Shown: positions 46,995 to 56,763, counted from the first letter of the stretch. The stretch: 64,000 nucleotides of DNA from Mucilaginibacter cryoferens (GCF_014205845.1 NZ_JACHCR010000026.1:1-64000), one strand, 5' to 3'. A program made the numbers and translations. The notes: generated by a model from the sequence alone, not told the origin.

Positions 46995-47915
46995 CTACTT
47001 AGTTGTAAATCCATATTTGCGATAGATTGCTTTGGCGGTAGGGCTTATCAGGAAGTCCATAAAATCTTTAGCGGCCTGTGCATGCGGGGCATTTTTCAAT
47101 TGCCCGGCAACATAGGTAGCTTCAATATTTTCACCTGCCGGAATCTCCACCATGTCAATAGGGTGTTTGATCATCATTTGATAATATACCTCACTATACC
47201 ATACAGGTGCCGCGTCTGATTGGTTGTACAGGATGCGCATCGGCGATTGGCGGTGATGGATCTGGGTTAAATAAGTTGTGCTGTCTTTAACTTTATTTTC
47301 CATAATAATTTTACGCAGGGCCTCGGTACCGGTTTTAACGTAAGCATCTTCTATCCGTTTGCCTATTCCTTCCCATTCGGGGTTGGGCATACTTACCCGC
47401 ACATCGGCCCGGCCCAGATCTTTTAATCCTTTTACATTTTTTGGATTACCTTTCTGCACCATAATAGCCAGGCGGTTATACGCATAAGGTTCGGTTTTGC
47501 TAAAGTATTCGGGCATCTGGTCTATACGGCTTTTACCCGCTGTGTACACATCCGGTTTCAGCGTGATGCGCATATTTCCAATAGTGATTGATCCTCCTAT
47601 AATCTGTCGGGCTAAAATTCCCGGAGGCAATGTTTCCGCAAAAACGCGCTGGTATTGAGAGTATTCTTTTTTAAATGCCGCAAGCAGATCGTCTATACAC
47701 ATAAACTGGTTCCCTGCGAAAAATACAACCAATTGCGGATCGTTGATGTCGCCGAACAGATCAGGCACATTGTCTATACCAGGCACCGTAAACATTACTT
47801 TACTTTCGGGCGGCGTATTCCATGGTGGATCAAAACGGTGATCCTGGGCTTTAACATGGCTGCCAAATGCAATAAGCGCAGCCACGCAAACCATTATATT
47901 TTTATAGTTTTTCAC
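46995..47915 (-). CDS. ModA-like periplasmic substrate-binding protein
   Basis: 306 residues, signal peptide ending GSHVKAQ (about residue 24). The body resembles type-2 periplasmic binding proteins of the molybdate/tungstate group (LVVFFAGNQFMCIDDLLAAF; LAIMVQKGNPKNVKGLKDLG; AAKDFMDFLISPTAKAIYRK at the end). No ABC permease or ATPase gene is adjacent, so it may work as a periplasmic binder or sensor. It is the last gene of a minus-strand run with an exported DsrE protein and a TsdA-like cytochrome. This context makes a sulfur or metal oxyanion a possible ligand. Confidence 0.78.
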   Translation of the reverse strand: MKNYKNIMVCVAALIAFGSHVKAQDHRFDPPWNTPPESKVMFTVPGIDNVPDLFGDINDPQLVVFFAGNQFMCIDDLLAAFKKEYSQYQRVFAETLPPGILARQIIGGSITIGNMRITLKPDVYTAGKSRIDQMPEYFSKTEPYAYNRLAIMVQKGNPKNVKGLKDLGRADVRVSMPNPEWEGIGKRIEDAYVKTGTEALRKIIMENKVKDSTTYLTQIHHRQSPMRILYNQSDAAPVWYSEVYYQMMIKHPIDMVEIPAGENIEATYVAGQLKNAPHAQAAKDFMDFLISPTAKAIYRKYGFTTK

Positions 47916-47959
47916 TTTGATTTTTAATAAAGGTTATTATTGAGCGCGCTATTCAGAGA

Positions 47960-48415
47960 TTAGGGATGCACCACAGCCCAGCCTTCATATTGACGGATAA
48001 TGATCTCTCCGTTACCACTGGGTACGTAGGATACAAAAGGAAACAAGTCGGCCTTATCTATTTTACGTTCTCTAATGGTATTGCTGCATTGTGCCAATAC
48101 AACTCCTTTAGCTTGCAGATCTTTTAATGCTTGTTCATAAGCACCACTCTTCATATAAACGGCTACACCATCACCAAAAACCACCAACTCTACATGTAAT
48201 TTGCCTTTTAAACGAACATCTTCCAACGCATTGTCGATGTTGCGGAGCGTCCCCTTTATTTTCTTTTCATCATTTGAATTGAGGATATACAACGCGTCAT
48301 AATGTTTCAATTTGGCGGTTGCGCCGGTAAAAACTGCCGGGTCGGTTTGTGCGCTTGCTGTTTTTGCAAAGGTTAAAAAAGCGAAAGCTACTAATATTAA
48401 TGTGTAGTTTTTCAT
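47960..48415 (-). CDS. Exported DsrE-family protein
   Basis: 151 residues with a signal peptide (ending TFAKTASAQ, about residue 23) and a DsrE-like alpha/beta domain (KLHVELVVFGDGVAVYMKSG; LQAKGVVLAQCSNTIRERKI). The Cys near residue 111 is the usual position for a persulfide-carrying cysteine in this superfamily. Cytoplasmic DsrE proteins carry sulfur; an exported version beside a TsdA-like cytochrome suggests periplasmic sulfur handling. This is an inference. It lies 13 bases downstream of the cytochrome gene. Confidence 0.82.
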   Translation of the reverse strand: MKNYTLILVAFAFLTFAKTASAQTDPAVFTGATAKLKHYDALYILNSNDEKKIKGTLRNIDNALEDVRLKGKLHVELVVFGDGVAVYMKSGAYEQALKDLQAKGVVLAQCSNTIRERKIDKADLFPFVSYVPSGNGEIIIRQYEGWAVVHP

Positions 48416-48428
48416 GGTTTATATTGAT

Positions 48429-49523
48429 TTATATTTTTTTAGTGTTTAATGCTGTCTGCGCGTCTTCAATGGGTTTAAAAGGGCCTAGTTTGTGTTGTTT
48501 CTCGCTAAAGGTATCGGCATATGGGCCAAAAGGGAAATCCATCGGTTTATTTTTTAAATCTATCCAGTCATTATGCTGGTTTTTGTGCGGCCGTGGTTGG
48601 GTGTTAATAAAGGCAGCAATATCCCAGGCTTCTTCATCTGTTAGTTGCGGGTTTTCATAAGTGGCGCCAAACGGCATATTGTTTTTAACAAACCCGGCCA
48701 GATTACTGATACGGTACAAGCCTGCACCGTCATTATAGCTATGTTTACCCCATAGTGGCGGGTTGGTATAGTCTTTTTTATCGGCGGCCAGCAATCCTTC
48801 ACCGTTGGCACCGTGACAGCTTTGGCATTTCATGGCAAATACTTGCTGCCCTTTAACCGGGTTGGCGGCACGATTCATAAAGGCCAGTTTCTCGGTAGCG
48901 TTTCCGAATAGATTTTGTCCTTTTTTTACATCTTTACCAACCCACTTCAAATAAGCCAGTATAGACTGAATTTCGCGGCCGGCAGTATCAGGTACTTTTC
49001 CTGCCAAGCTTCGTTCGAAACACTCTGCCACACGTTCTGAGGCTGATTGTATTTTACCGCTCCTGCCACTCATTTTTGGATAGCTCGCAATAAAGCAGGC
49101 ATAATCGTTCCCAAACAATTTTGTACCGCCGGCAAGATGGCAATTCTGGCAATTCATGCCATTGGTAATCATCGCAATGCTGCCTTTGGGGCCGAAATAC
49201 CTGGCAGTATGCGCTATCAATTCACGGCCATACCGGATCAGCTCACCTGCCTTTCCTGTTGGTATAGTGTTGTCATCAGGAGCTTTCCATGCATGGGCTG
49301 GAATTGGCCGGGGCGTACTGCCCTCGGAGGCCCCGGCTGCCGAAGCAGGGGCTTGGCTTGCCGCCGCTATTGGTGGTATGCCGGCCGTAGATTGCCCAAG
49401 GTTAGAAAGTGAAACGATCAGGATAACAATACAGGCTAAAATGATCAGCGCGACATAAATGGTATATCCCGACATTTTTACAATCGCTTTTAGCAGTTCT
49501 TTTTCATCTTCCTGATTTTTCAT
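48429..49523 (-). CDS. TsdA-like dihaem cytochrome c
   Basis: 364 residues. One N-terminal membrane helix (about 17-37), an Ala/Pro-rich linker, then two cytochrome c domains with haem motifs CQNCH (about 125) and CQSCH (about 236). The first domain follows the thiosulfate dehydrogenase (TsdA) pattern, with FGNDYACF, YPKMSGRSG and RVAECFERSLAG. The second has NMPFGATYENPQLTDEEAWD with a candidate Met ligand. TsdA-type enzymes oxidise thiosulfate to tetrathionate or reverse the reaction, and often use a Cys haem ligand. The Cys 14 residues after the first CxxCH is a candidate, not proven. First gene of a cluster with DsrE and a binding protein. Confidence 0.83.
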   Translation of the reverse strand: MKNQEDEKELLKAIVKMSGYTIYVALIILACIVILIVSLSNLGQSTAGIPPIAAASQAPASAAGASEGSTPRPIPAHAWKAPDDNTIPTGKAGELIRYGRELIAHTARYFGPKGSIAMITNGMNCQNCHLAGGTKLFGNDYACFIASYPKMSGRSGKIQSASERVAECFERSLAGKVPDTAGREIQSILAYLKWVGKDVKKGQNLFGNATEKLAFMNRAANPVKGQQVFAMKCQSCHGANGEGLLAADKKDYTNPPLWGKHSYNDGAGLYRISNLAGFVKNNMPFGATYENPQLTDEEAWDIAAFINTQPRPHKNQHNDWIDLKNKPMDFPFGPYADTFSEKQHKLGPFKPIEDAQTALNTKKI

Positions 49524-49857
49524 TTCTTCTCTTGAGCTGTTAAACGATAATTCAAAAGTACAGATGAATGCAGCCGTATTTTTATCATTAATATTGATGC
49601 TAAATAACTAAATGTTATGAGCAAAATTGGATTAATCGGGTAAATAACTTGGTTTTTGCACTATATTATGTTCAAATGTGCAAACAAATATCATCAAAAC
49701 AGATGAGACCTGGTATTCGGGTTAATGTATTGCGAGCTTGTTTTAACTGAAATTGCTTAATAAAGGGGTCGGCTACAGAGCCCCAAAATATGGTTTTTCA
49801 CTATAAACACGTAACTCCGCGAGAGTTGGGAGTAGCTGATGTAAGGTTGAATCTTCG
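49524..49857. other. Intergenic region upstream of the cytochrome cluster
   Basis: About 330 bp of AT-rich sequence without a gene. It should contain the cytochrome promoter. A short AACTC-cgcga-GAGTT hairpin lies near 49811-49826. No other supportable feature. Confidence 0.4.
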
Positions 49858-49910
49858 AAACCCCATCAAATGGAAATCAAACTTTGGTTTCCATTTGATG
49901 GGGTTTTAAT
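49858..49910 (-). terminator. Strong hairpin terminator after the outer-membrane protein genes
   Basis: Perfect 19-bp inverted repeat AAACCCCATCAAATGGAAA / TTTCCATTTGATGGGGTTT with an 11-base loop, 24 bases past the stop of the gene at 49934. T-runs flank both sides only briefly, so it may be bidirectional. Confidence 0.75.
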
Positions 49911-49933
49911 ATGCCATGGTGATACTTTTTATA

Positions 49934-51571
49934 TCAATGTGTTTTGTAGCTCGATAAATCGGTATACAAAGAACGGAAGGAGCTCCGTAAACCCAATGTT
50001 ATCATATTTGTCCTATCGGTAAATTGGGAGTTTTTTTCAGTTCTATAAATTCCGCCGAGTTCTACCCGTAAGTTATATTTAGGATTAACCACAAAAGCTA
50101 CTTTTTCTTCCAGATATATCATATTGGTGGTTAATCCTTGTCCTGTATAATTGCCGTAAGGTTTGGCCGGAAATGTGTATAACTTAAAAATGTCCTTTCC
50201 GTAATTAAGTCCGTCTTCGTTAAGCCCATATCGGCCAAGGTCTATTTCTCCGCTAAAATCAAATCGCTTATATGTATAATTTAGCAAGCCCACCAATTCC
50301 CTGAAGTTGGCCCCCCATGGGTGTGCCAGCGGTTCGCCGTTTTCTGAATAATTTTCTATTGTAGAGCGGGCCGAGTAAGTATATGGTTTTACATTATTTG
50401 TTTCAATCAGAAACGTCAGATTATTTATTTTAAACAAGTTTGTACCCCTGATACCCAACTGCCAGCCGTATTTGTTATCAACTGCGCCATTACTGGAGAA
50501 AAAATCTTTAGAATGAAACTCATTTAATGCAAACTGACCGTAAGCTGTGATACCATTACTGATCTTATATTTTCCTGTAAACCCAAGTAACGATTTGTCA
50601 GGGTCGTTGCTGGAGTTGTTAACGGGTTTCATGAAAATAATGGGATTTATATAATTGAAATCAATGGGGCGTTTTACCCCATTATCGTCTGTGAAAAACC
50701 CAATAACATTGTCGAAAAAGCCAAAAGAAAGCCGGTTGTTTACGTTATAATCCAGGTAATGAAATACCCCGAATTTTTTCCGGTTGATGCCGTATTGCGA
50801 AGTTGATGCCGGATCATTCATATAGGTCCACATTACCATATACCTTACATTGCCTAAGGTGCCGGTGAGCTTCAAAAAGGGATAAGGAGAGGCATAATCA
50901 GAAAGCAGCAATGACCGGTACCCATCGCCAATAAAAGTTTTATCGCGACCGGCAGCAATATTTAAAAACTTATTGGGCGTGTACGATACCAACGCGGTGA
51001 TGTAAGACCAATCGTAATCATTATTGCCGTAGGTTTTGGCATATGCCTGCCCCGGTATTATGCCAACCTGGTTAACATAGGTTGATAAATAATCGGGCAA
51101 AACCGCGCGGCTTGCATATCCGCTAACATAATATTGAAACTTATCGCCAATAGTCCCTCCAAACTGTAAACCCAGGGAAGTTGTATGTGTGTTGAGTTTT
51201 CCTGAAAAATCTCGTCCGATAGAAAAGTCTGGTAAAAGATCTGCATAAAAGGTAGCGTCTTCGCCTTTAATATCTATCAGGTGTTCATTAAATAACTTTC
51301 GGTAAGCCTGGTTATGTTGTAAGTTTTTTGGTTGATAGCCCATCAAAGAGTCGTAGTGAAATTTAATTATCGAATCGGGGCTAAAAAATGGCTTTATGGC
51401 GGTATGTTCCCGTGTAGTAATTGAATACAGATTGGGATTTAATTTTTGATAGAACTGGTAGGAGTAAGGCTGGTATTCGGCCTGGGCTGACGCGGTTGTT
51501 ATGAATGCAAAATTTAACGATATGATTGCAAGAAAAAAGATGGATCTTCCTGATGAGTAAATTTTTCTCAT
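49934..51571 (-). CDS. Outer-membrane beta-barrel protein, tandem paralogue 2
   Basis: 545 residues, signal peptide ending TTASAQ (about residue 30). The mature chain begins with the shared motif YQPYSYQFYQKLN. The rest is rich in alternating aromatic strands (YMVMWTYMN, DYNVNNRLSFGFFDNVIGFF) and ends MITLGLRSSFRSLY, so a barrel of about 16-18 strands is likely. It is clearly paralogous, by whole-length motifs, to the protein at 51611-53215. Possible relatives are RemB-like gliding or Wzi-like capsule-assembly proteins. I cannot confirm either. Confidence 0.78.
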   Translation of the reverse strand: MRKIYSSGRSIFFLAIISLNFAFITTASAQAEYQPYSYQFYQKLNPNLYSITTREHTAIKPFFSPDSIIKFHYDSLMGYQPKNLQHNQAYRKLFNEHLIDIKGEDATFYADLLPDFSIGRDFSGKLNTHTTSLGLQFGGTIGDKFQYYVSGYASRAVLPDYLSTYVNQVGIIPGQAYAKTYGNNDYDWSYITALVSYTPNKFLNIAAGRDKTFIGDGYRSLLLSDYASPYPFLKLTGTLGNVRYMVMWTYMNDPASTSQYGINRKKFGVFHYLDYNVNNRLSFGFFDNVIGFFTDDNGVKRPIDFNYINPIIFMKPVNNSSNDPDKSLLGFTGKYKISNGITAYGQFALNEFHSKDFFSSNGAVDNKYGWQLGIRGTNLFKINNLTFLIETNNVKPYTYSARSTIENYSENGEPLAHPWGANFRELVGLLNYTYKRFDFSGEIDLGRYGLNEDGLNYGKDIFKLYTFPAKPYGNYTGQGLTTNMIYLEEKVAFVVNPKYNLRVELGGIYRTEKNSQFTDRTNMITLGLRSSFRSLYTDLSSYKTH

Positions 51572-51610
51572 GATTGTGGTGTTAAATGGTAGTTATGGAA
51601 TTTAGCAGAA

Positions 51611-53215
51611 TTAAAAATCATGATACAGATTTCTGAAACTGCTTCTTAACCCGAAAGTGATCAGCGCCGTTTTGTTATCAGCAAGGCTGTTCTTCTCGTC
51701 GCGAAGGATTGCCCCAACCTCTAACCGTAAATTATATTTTGGATTTAAAACGTAGGCTACTGTACCTTCGGCAAATTTCAATGTTGTTGCTAAGCCTTGC
51801 CCGTTAGTTATGTTACCAGCCGGCAGATTTACGTTATTAGGCAGCGTTATATCTTTTCCATAATTGGTGTTACCAATATTAAGACCATACTTTGCATAAT
51901 TGGCCTGACCCTGAAAATCGAATTTTCCGAGCGAATAATTTACAATGCCCAGCCATTCTTTAAAGTTTGCCCCATAGGGATGAGCCAAAGGCTCACTAAG
52001 TTGGGTGTAACTAACAATGGAGTTTTGATTTGAATAGGTGTAGGGCGTCGCGGTATTGTATTCAAATAAATAATTTAAGCCCTTTACCTTGAGAAAATCG
52101 GCCCCCCGAAACCCTAACTGCCACGATTTACTGTTATTAGTATTGGGAGATGTTGCCTGATCAACCAATAACTGCCCATACAGCGTTGTTTTGTTCAACA
52201 CCTTATATTTACCGTTAAATCCAAAGAGTGTATGGTCTGGCGTGGTGCCGGATGAACCTAATGACGATGCGAAGTAAACAGGATTAACATAATTAATATC
52301 AAAACCGTGGCCCTGCCCTTTGTTGTTTGCTTCTTCGGCTATCAGGGCGTTAAAGAAGCCCAGGGAGGCTCTTTTGGTTATTGTCCAGTCGATGTAGTGA
52401 AAAGCACCCCATTTTCGCCTGTTATTGGTAAATGAGTTAAATGTAACCGCTTTTTGATCTTCCATATAAGACCACATGGCCATGTATTGTACGTGCTTAC
52501 CAAGGTTTGCCGCTAAACGTAACAGGGGATAAGCGGCCGCATAATCAGAAAGAAGTAGAGATCGGTAGCCATCACCTATAAAGGTTTTATCTTCGCCAAG
52601 TACAATGGTGATATTGTTGTTGATGGTATAGCCCATTAAAGCGGTAACATACGCCCAATCTTTAGAACCCGTGCTTGTTGTTCTGTCATACGCCAGGCCC
52701 GGTACCATACGTACCTTATCTATATAATCCATCTCGTATTGGGCAAACTTGCCCTGATTTTCGTAGCCGCTGGTATAGAAGAAAAATTTGGAGCCAACGG
52801 TGCCAAATAATTGATAACCACGGGTATTTAAAGAGGTGTTTTCCTTATCATTGAAATCACGGCCTATCTGTAGGTCGGGCAAAAAGTCGCCCCAAAAGGT
52901 AAATTCCTTGTTGCTTACCTCTATTAAATGCTCATGAAATATTTTTCTGTTTGCCCAGCTTTTACCTTCGTAATTAGTTCCGGAAGCCATCAGAGAATCG
53001 TAAGCGTGCCTGATCTCGCTTGATTGGGAGATCACCAATGGCTTTATTGAGGTATGTAAGCCATTTGCCGGCGAATAAAGATCACTATTAAATTTCTGGT
53101 AAAACTGGTAGGAATAAGGTTGGTAAACTAACTGCGCCATCGCCTTTTGAGCAGGGGATAGTAAAAGCATAAAAAACATTAACCGAAATGCTTTTATAGT
53201 GTAGAGTTTCTTCAT
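51611..53215 (-). CDS. Outer-membrane beta-barrel protein, tandem paralogue 1
   Basis: 534 residues, signal peptide ending AQKAMAQ (about residue 28), then YQPYSYQFYQKFN. Segments matched in the downstream paralogue include the VLGEDKTFIGDGYRSLLLSD stretch, HYIDWTITKRASLGFFNALI and the C-terminal LITFGLRSSFRNLY. The two genes are 39 bases apart on one transcript, which suggests a tandem duplication that has diverged substantially. Function unknown; the family assignment (RemB- or Wzi-like) is tentative. Confidence 0.78.
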   Translation of the reverse strand: MKKLYTIKAFRLMFFMLLLSPAQKAMAQLVYQPYSYQFYQKFNSDLYSPANGLHTSIKPLVISQSSEIRHAYDSLMASGTNYEGKSWANRKIFHEHLIEVSNKEFTFWGDFLPDLQIGRDFNDKENTSLNTRGYQLFGTVGSKFFFYTSGYENQGKFAQYEMDYIDKVRMVPGLAYDRTTSTGSKDWAYVTALMGYTINNNITIVLGEDKTFIGDGYRSLLLSDYAAAYPLLRLAANLGKHVQYMAMWSYMEDQKAVTFNSFTNNRRKWGAFHYIDWTITKRASLGFFNALIAEEANNKGQGHGFDINYVNPVYFASSLGSSGTTPDHTLFGFNGKYKVLNKTTLYGQLLVDQATSPNTNNSKSWQLGFRGADFLKVKGLNYLFEYNTATPYTYSNQNSIVSYTQLSEPLAHPYGANFKEWLGIVNYSLGKFDFQGQANYAKYGLNIGNTNYGKDITLPNNVNLPAGNITNGQGLATTLKFAEGTVAYVLNPKYNLRLEVGAILRDEKNSLADNKTALITFGLRSSFRNLYHDF

Positions 53216-53416
53216 ATAGGTATTTAATTAAAAACAAGGTCAGGATGTCTTTATATTATCAAAAAAGGGTTTATCAGTTAACGAATGGTTAATCTAAAAA
53301 ACTGTTTAAATTTCTTTCGGGAATATTTTTATACCAATCTTTAAACATATATACAACCGTCATTGTAGGTAGTAAAAGTCCGTGGCCTCTGAAGTGTAAA
53401 ATGACAAAGCGGCGAA

Positions 53417-53449
53417 AAACTTACGAAGTTTCTAAAACTTCGTAAGTTT
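53417..53449. repeat. Perfect 15-bp inverted repeat
   Basis: AAACTTACGAAGTTT and AAACTTCGTAAGTTT are exact reverse complements around a CTA loop. It may be a transcription end point for the RND pump operon or another palindromic repeat family member; the flanks lack a long T-run. Confidence 0.65.
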
Positions 53450-53464
53450 GGGATCTGCAACTTG

Positions 53465-53540
53465 TCATTGCTGTTTTTTCCGGATTACCCTGGTTGTCAC
53501 TTGCAATGACGATCTGTTTATTTATTTGAAAACAGCCTTT
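53465..53540. repeat. Dispersed intergenic repeat fragment
   Basis: Matches the GTCATnnCTGTTTTTTCCAG ... CACTnGCAATnACGATCTGT pattern at 6475-6530 with few changes. It is an outlying copy of the repeat family of the 3.4-8.8 kb island. Confidence 0.6.
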
Positions 53541-53610
53541 AAAAAGAACAATTCTAAGTTTTACGCCCATTTTTTAATAACTCATTGGCGTCTCCACTTT
53601 TCATAAGCAC

Positions 53611-56600
53611 CTACTTCGTAGTTTCGTCAGATTTTCTGTACGCCCAGCCAAAAATCAGGGGGAAAACCAACAAGCTAAAAGTCATGGCGCAAAGTATTCC
53701 GCCAATAACAACCCTGGCCAAAGGGCGGGAGCTTTCGGAGCCAATTCCATGCGAAATTGCGGCAGGGAACAAGCCTATTGCAGCCATCATTGCCGTCATC
53801 ATAACAGGTCGTATTCTTGAACTTACCCCCAGTTTTATAGCTGTATATAATGAGAGTTCTTCTCCTTTCATTTTTTCAAGATTTTGTTTAAAAACCGTGA
53901 TCAATAAAACGCCGTCCTGGATACAGATACCAAAAAGAGCAATAAAACCTATGCCGGCAGATATACTGAAGTTTGTGCCGGTTATCAATAAAGCGGCAAT
54001 CCCTCCAACTATTGCAAACGGTACGTTTAAAAACACAAGTGCTGCATCCTTTAAATCGCCAAACATTACAAATAGCAGTAAAAATATAAGCAGCAAACTT
54101 ATTGGTACTACTTGTGTTAGCCGTTTTTGCGCCCGTTGCTGGTTTTCAAAGTCGCCCTGCCAGGCTAAGTGATAACCTCTTTTGAGGTTTACTTTGGCTG
54201 CAACTTTTTCTTGTGCCTCCTTTATTGTACTACCCATATCCCTGCCGCGAATGGAGAATTTTACAGTGGCAAACCTTTCATTTTCGTCGCGGAAGATGAG
54301 ACATGGCCCGGTTTTTTGAGTAATTGAGGCAATTTCTTTTATCGGTACTTTTGATCCGCTTTGGGTGGGCACCAGTAAATCGCCTATATCAGCAGGTGTT
54401 TTTCTGAAAGCTTCGGGAAAGCGCACGCGGATATCAAAGGTTCTTACCCCTTCATATAGGGTTGAGGCAGCTTGCCCGCCAATAGCCATGGCGATAACAG
54501 AATTTGCATCAGAAGTAGCTACGCCATATTGCGCCATTTTTTGCTGATCGAGCCTAATATCCAGCTCTGGCAAACCAATGCTTTTTAATACCCCAAGGTC
54601 TTCAATGCCCCGTACATCTTTCAATACGTTGTACACATCATTTACCTTGTTTTCCATATAGTTGAGCGAGTCGCCGTATACTTTTACCACGATGGAGCCC
54701 TTAACACCCGACACCGCTTCTTCTACGTTATCGCTTATCGGCTGCGAAAAATTAAGATCTACACCCGGCAATTTGGAAAGCTTTGCATTCATCTGACTAA
54801 TGAGCTCCTCTTTTGAGATTTTTGGTTTCCAATCATCTTCCGGATACATCAGTACATCAAATTCGTTATTATAAAAACCCGCAACATCGGTGCCGTCATC
54901 GGGGCGGCCTGTTTGTGAAACCGCATACTGAACCTGCGGAAAAGTCATCAAAATTTTTCTCACCTCTTTTGAGGTCTCAACCGACTTATCTAACGATATG
55001 CTGTAGGGCAATTGTACCCGTAACCAAATAGACCCTTCATCCAGCTCGGGCAGAAACTCACTCCCTAAAAACTTAAAGGCAAACAGGCCTACTGCCATTA
55101 CAATAAGCGATGTAATAACCACAGTTTTTTTATATTTAAAAGAGGTTACAAAGCCAAACATCATTACTGCTGTTAAATGATGTACAAACGGATTATGCTT
55201 TTCGCGAACATTTTTTCGCAATAGCATACTAATTAACACCGGTACCAATGTAAGCGTAGTTATTAAAGCGCCCACTAAAGCAAAGCCCAATGTAAAGGCC
55301 AGCGGCGAAAATAATTTTCCTTCTACCTTTTGAAACGCAAATACAGGCAGCAACCCGGTTATAATAATAAGCTTGGCAAAAAATATGGCTTTTCCCAACT
55401 GTGCGCCGCTATTTTTAATAATGCCCAATTTAATAACCTTATTAAACCGTTCCATGCCCATCTGCATGGCCTTGTGGTCGAGAATAACAAACATGCCTTC
55501 AACCATTACTACCGCGCCATCTATAATTATCCCAAAATCAACAGCGCCTAATGACAGCAGGTTGGCAGACATGCCCATCAGATGCAGGCATATAAAAGCA
55601 AACAGCAAAGCCATAGGAATGATAATGGAAACGATGAGCGTTGTTCGCCAATTAAACATAAACAGAGAAACAAGGAGGGTAACCAGTAAAATACCTTCAA
55701 TTAAATTGTGCAATACGGTATGCGTAGCATAGTTAACCAGGTTTGTACGATCGTAATAAGGTACTATTTTAGTATCGGCCGGCAGCACATCATTATTTAA
55801 TTTATCCACTTCGGCTTTTAGTGCATTTACTACTTCTGTTGGATTGCCTCCCTTACGCATTACCACAATGGCTTCAACCGCATCCTCGTCATCAACAATC
55901 GTTCTTTTGCCCTGCTTATCTACAACAGCATCGCTGCGGCCAACCCATCCCAACCTTGGCATATTGGAGATAGACACCGTAGCTACGTCTTTCACAAGTA
56001 TGGGGGTGCCGTTATTGTTGCTGATAACAATGTTGTTTATTTCATTGATGTCTTTTATCAAACCCAACCCCCGCACGGCGAAAGCCTGGTTGTTTTGAAC
56101 AATCATGTCGCCGCCAACGTTGATATTGGTTTTTTGTATAGCTGTAAAAATATCAAGGGGAGTCATGCCTAAGGAGGCAACTTTTCCGGGGTCGACGGTT
56201 ATTTCGTAAGTTTTGGTTTTACCCCCAAAGCTGTTGATATCGCCTATACCCGGTACTGCCCTTAAGCGGCGGTCAATTACCCAGTCTTGTAGCGTTTTTA
56301 GCTCTCTTACATCCCTGATTGAACTTTTTAGTGTATACCTGAATATTTCGCCCGTAGGCCCGGTAGGAGGCTGAACGGCCGGCGAAATGCCTGTAGGCAA
56401 CGCGGCATTGCCTAAAAGGTTCATCACCTGTTGCCTCGCTTCGGGGTCTTTAACATCATCATCAAAAATTACCTTTACGTAACTCAAACCAAATATGGTG
56501 GTAGAGCGCAGGCTGGTTTTATTTTGAACAGAGTTTAATGCTATTTCGATGGGTATAGTAACCAGTTTTTCTACCTCTTCGGCGCTTTGGCCCGGCCATT

Positions 56601-56763
56601 GGGTGATGATATCTATCTCGGTATTGGTTACATCCGGAAATGCCTCTATGGGCATTTGCAAAAACGTAATTATCCCAACAATTACTAATGCAGCGGCCGA
56701 AAACAAAATGAGGAACTTGTTTTTTAACGAAAAACCGATAATTCCTTTAAGAACTTTGATCAT
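53611..56763 (-). CDS. czcA: CzcA-type heavy-metal RND efflux pump
   Basis: 1,050 residues, the inner-membrane proton-driven pump of a three-part metal exporter. Twelve membrane spans are evident (IIGFSLKNKFLILFSAAALV at the N-terminus). The TM4 motif DFGIIIDGAVVMVEG (about 405-419) keeps the Asp-x5-Asp-x6-Glu set of divalent-cation (Co/Zn/Cd/Ni) pumps. Monovalent Cu/Ag pumps lack the first Asp. Periplasmic signatures YDRTNLV and LGSEFLPELDEGS are present. Last gene of the CzcC-CzcB-CzcA order, 21 bases after the adaptor. The actual metal cannot be read from sequence. Confidence 0.92.
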   Translation of the reverse strand: MIKVLKGIIGFSLKNKFLILFSAAALVIVGIITFLQMPIEAFPDVTNTEIDIITQWPGQSAEEVEKLVTIPIEIALNSVQNKTSLRSTTIFGLSYVKVIFDDDVKDPEARQQVMNLLGNAALPTGISPAVQPPTGPTGEIFRYTLKSSIRDVRELKTLQDWVIDRRLRAVPGIGDINSFGGKTKTYEITVDPGKVASLGMTPLDIFTAIQKTNINVGGDMIVQNNQAFAVRGLGLIKDINEINNIVISNNNGTPILVKDVATVSISNMPRLGWVGRSDAVVDKQGKRTIVDDEDAVEAIVVMRKGGNPTEVVNALKAEVDKLNNDVLPADTKIVPYYDRTNLVNYATHTVLHNLIEGILLVTLLVSLFMFNWRTTLIVSIIIPMALLFAFICLHLMGMSANLLSLGAVDFGIIIDGAVVMVEGMFVILDHKAMQMGMERFNKVIKLGIIKNSGAQLGKAIFFAKLIIITGLLPVFAFQKVEGKLFSPLAFTLGFALVGALITTLTLVPVLISMLLRKNVREKHNPFVHHLTAVMMFGFVTSFKYKKTVVITSLIVMAVGLFAFKFLGSEFLPELDEGSIWLRVQLPYSISLDKSVETSKEVRKILMTFPQVQYAVSQTGRPDDGTDVAGFYNNEFDVLMYPEDDWKPKISKEELISQMNAKLSKLPGVDLNFSQPISDNVEEAVSGVKGSIVVKVYGDSLNYMENKVNDVYNVLKDVRGIEDLGVLKSIGLPELDIRLDQQKMAQYGVATSDANSVIAMAIGGQAASTLYEGVRTFDIRVRFPEAFRKTPADIGDLLVPTQSGSKVPIKEIASITQKTGPCLIFRDENERFATVKFSIRGRDMGSTIKEAQEKVAAKVNLKRGYHLAWQGDFENQQRAQKRLTQVVPISLLLIFLLLFVMFGDLKDAALVFLNVPFAIVGGIAALLITGTNFSISAGIGFIALFGICIQDGVLLITVFKQNLEKMKGEELSLYTAIKLGVSSRIRPVMMTAMMAAIGLFPAAISHGIGSESSRPLARVVIGGILCAMTFSLLVFPLIFGWAYRKSDETTK

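Larger units (their letters stand above)
53216..53610. other. Intergenic region with hairpin and repeat fragment
   Basis: About 395 bp between the efflux pump's 3' end and the outer-membrane protein pair. It holds the perfect hairpin at 53417-53449 and a GTCATTGCTGTTTTTTCCGG ... TTGTCACTTGCAATGACG repeat fragment (about 53465-53540) of the family seen at 6475 and 8640. No gene seen. Confidence 0.55.

Noticed and set aside
49835-49866. tRNA-like T-arm (GGTTGAATCTTCGAAACCCC)
   Set aside because: The stem and loop do not have tRNA geometry, and no acceptor or anticodon arm is present nearby.
53611-56763. Assignment as a monovalent copper/silver pump (CusA)
   Set aside because: The TM4 segment keeps Asp-x5-Asp-x6-Glu as in CzcA-type divalent-cation pumps, so a Cus label is less likely.
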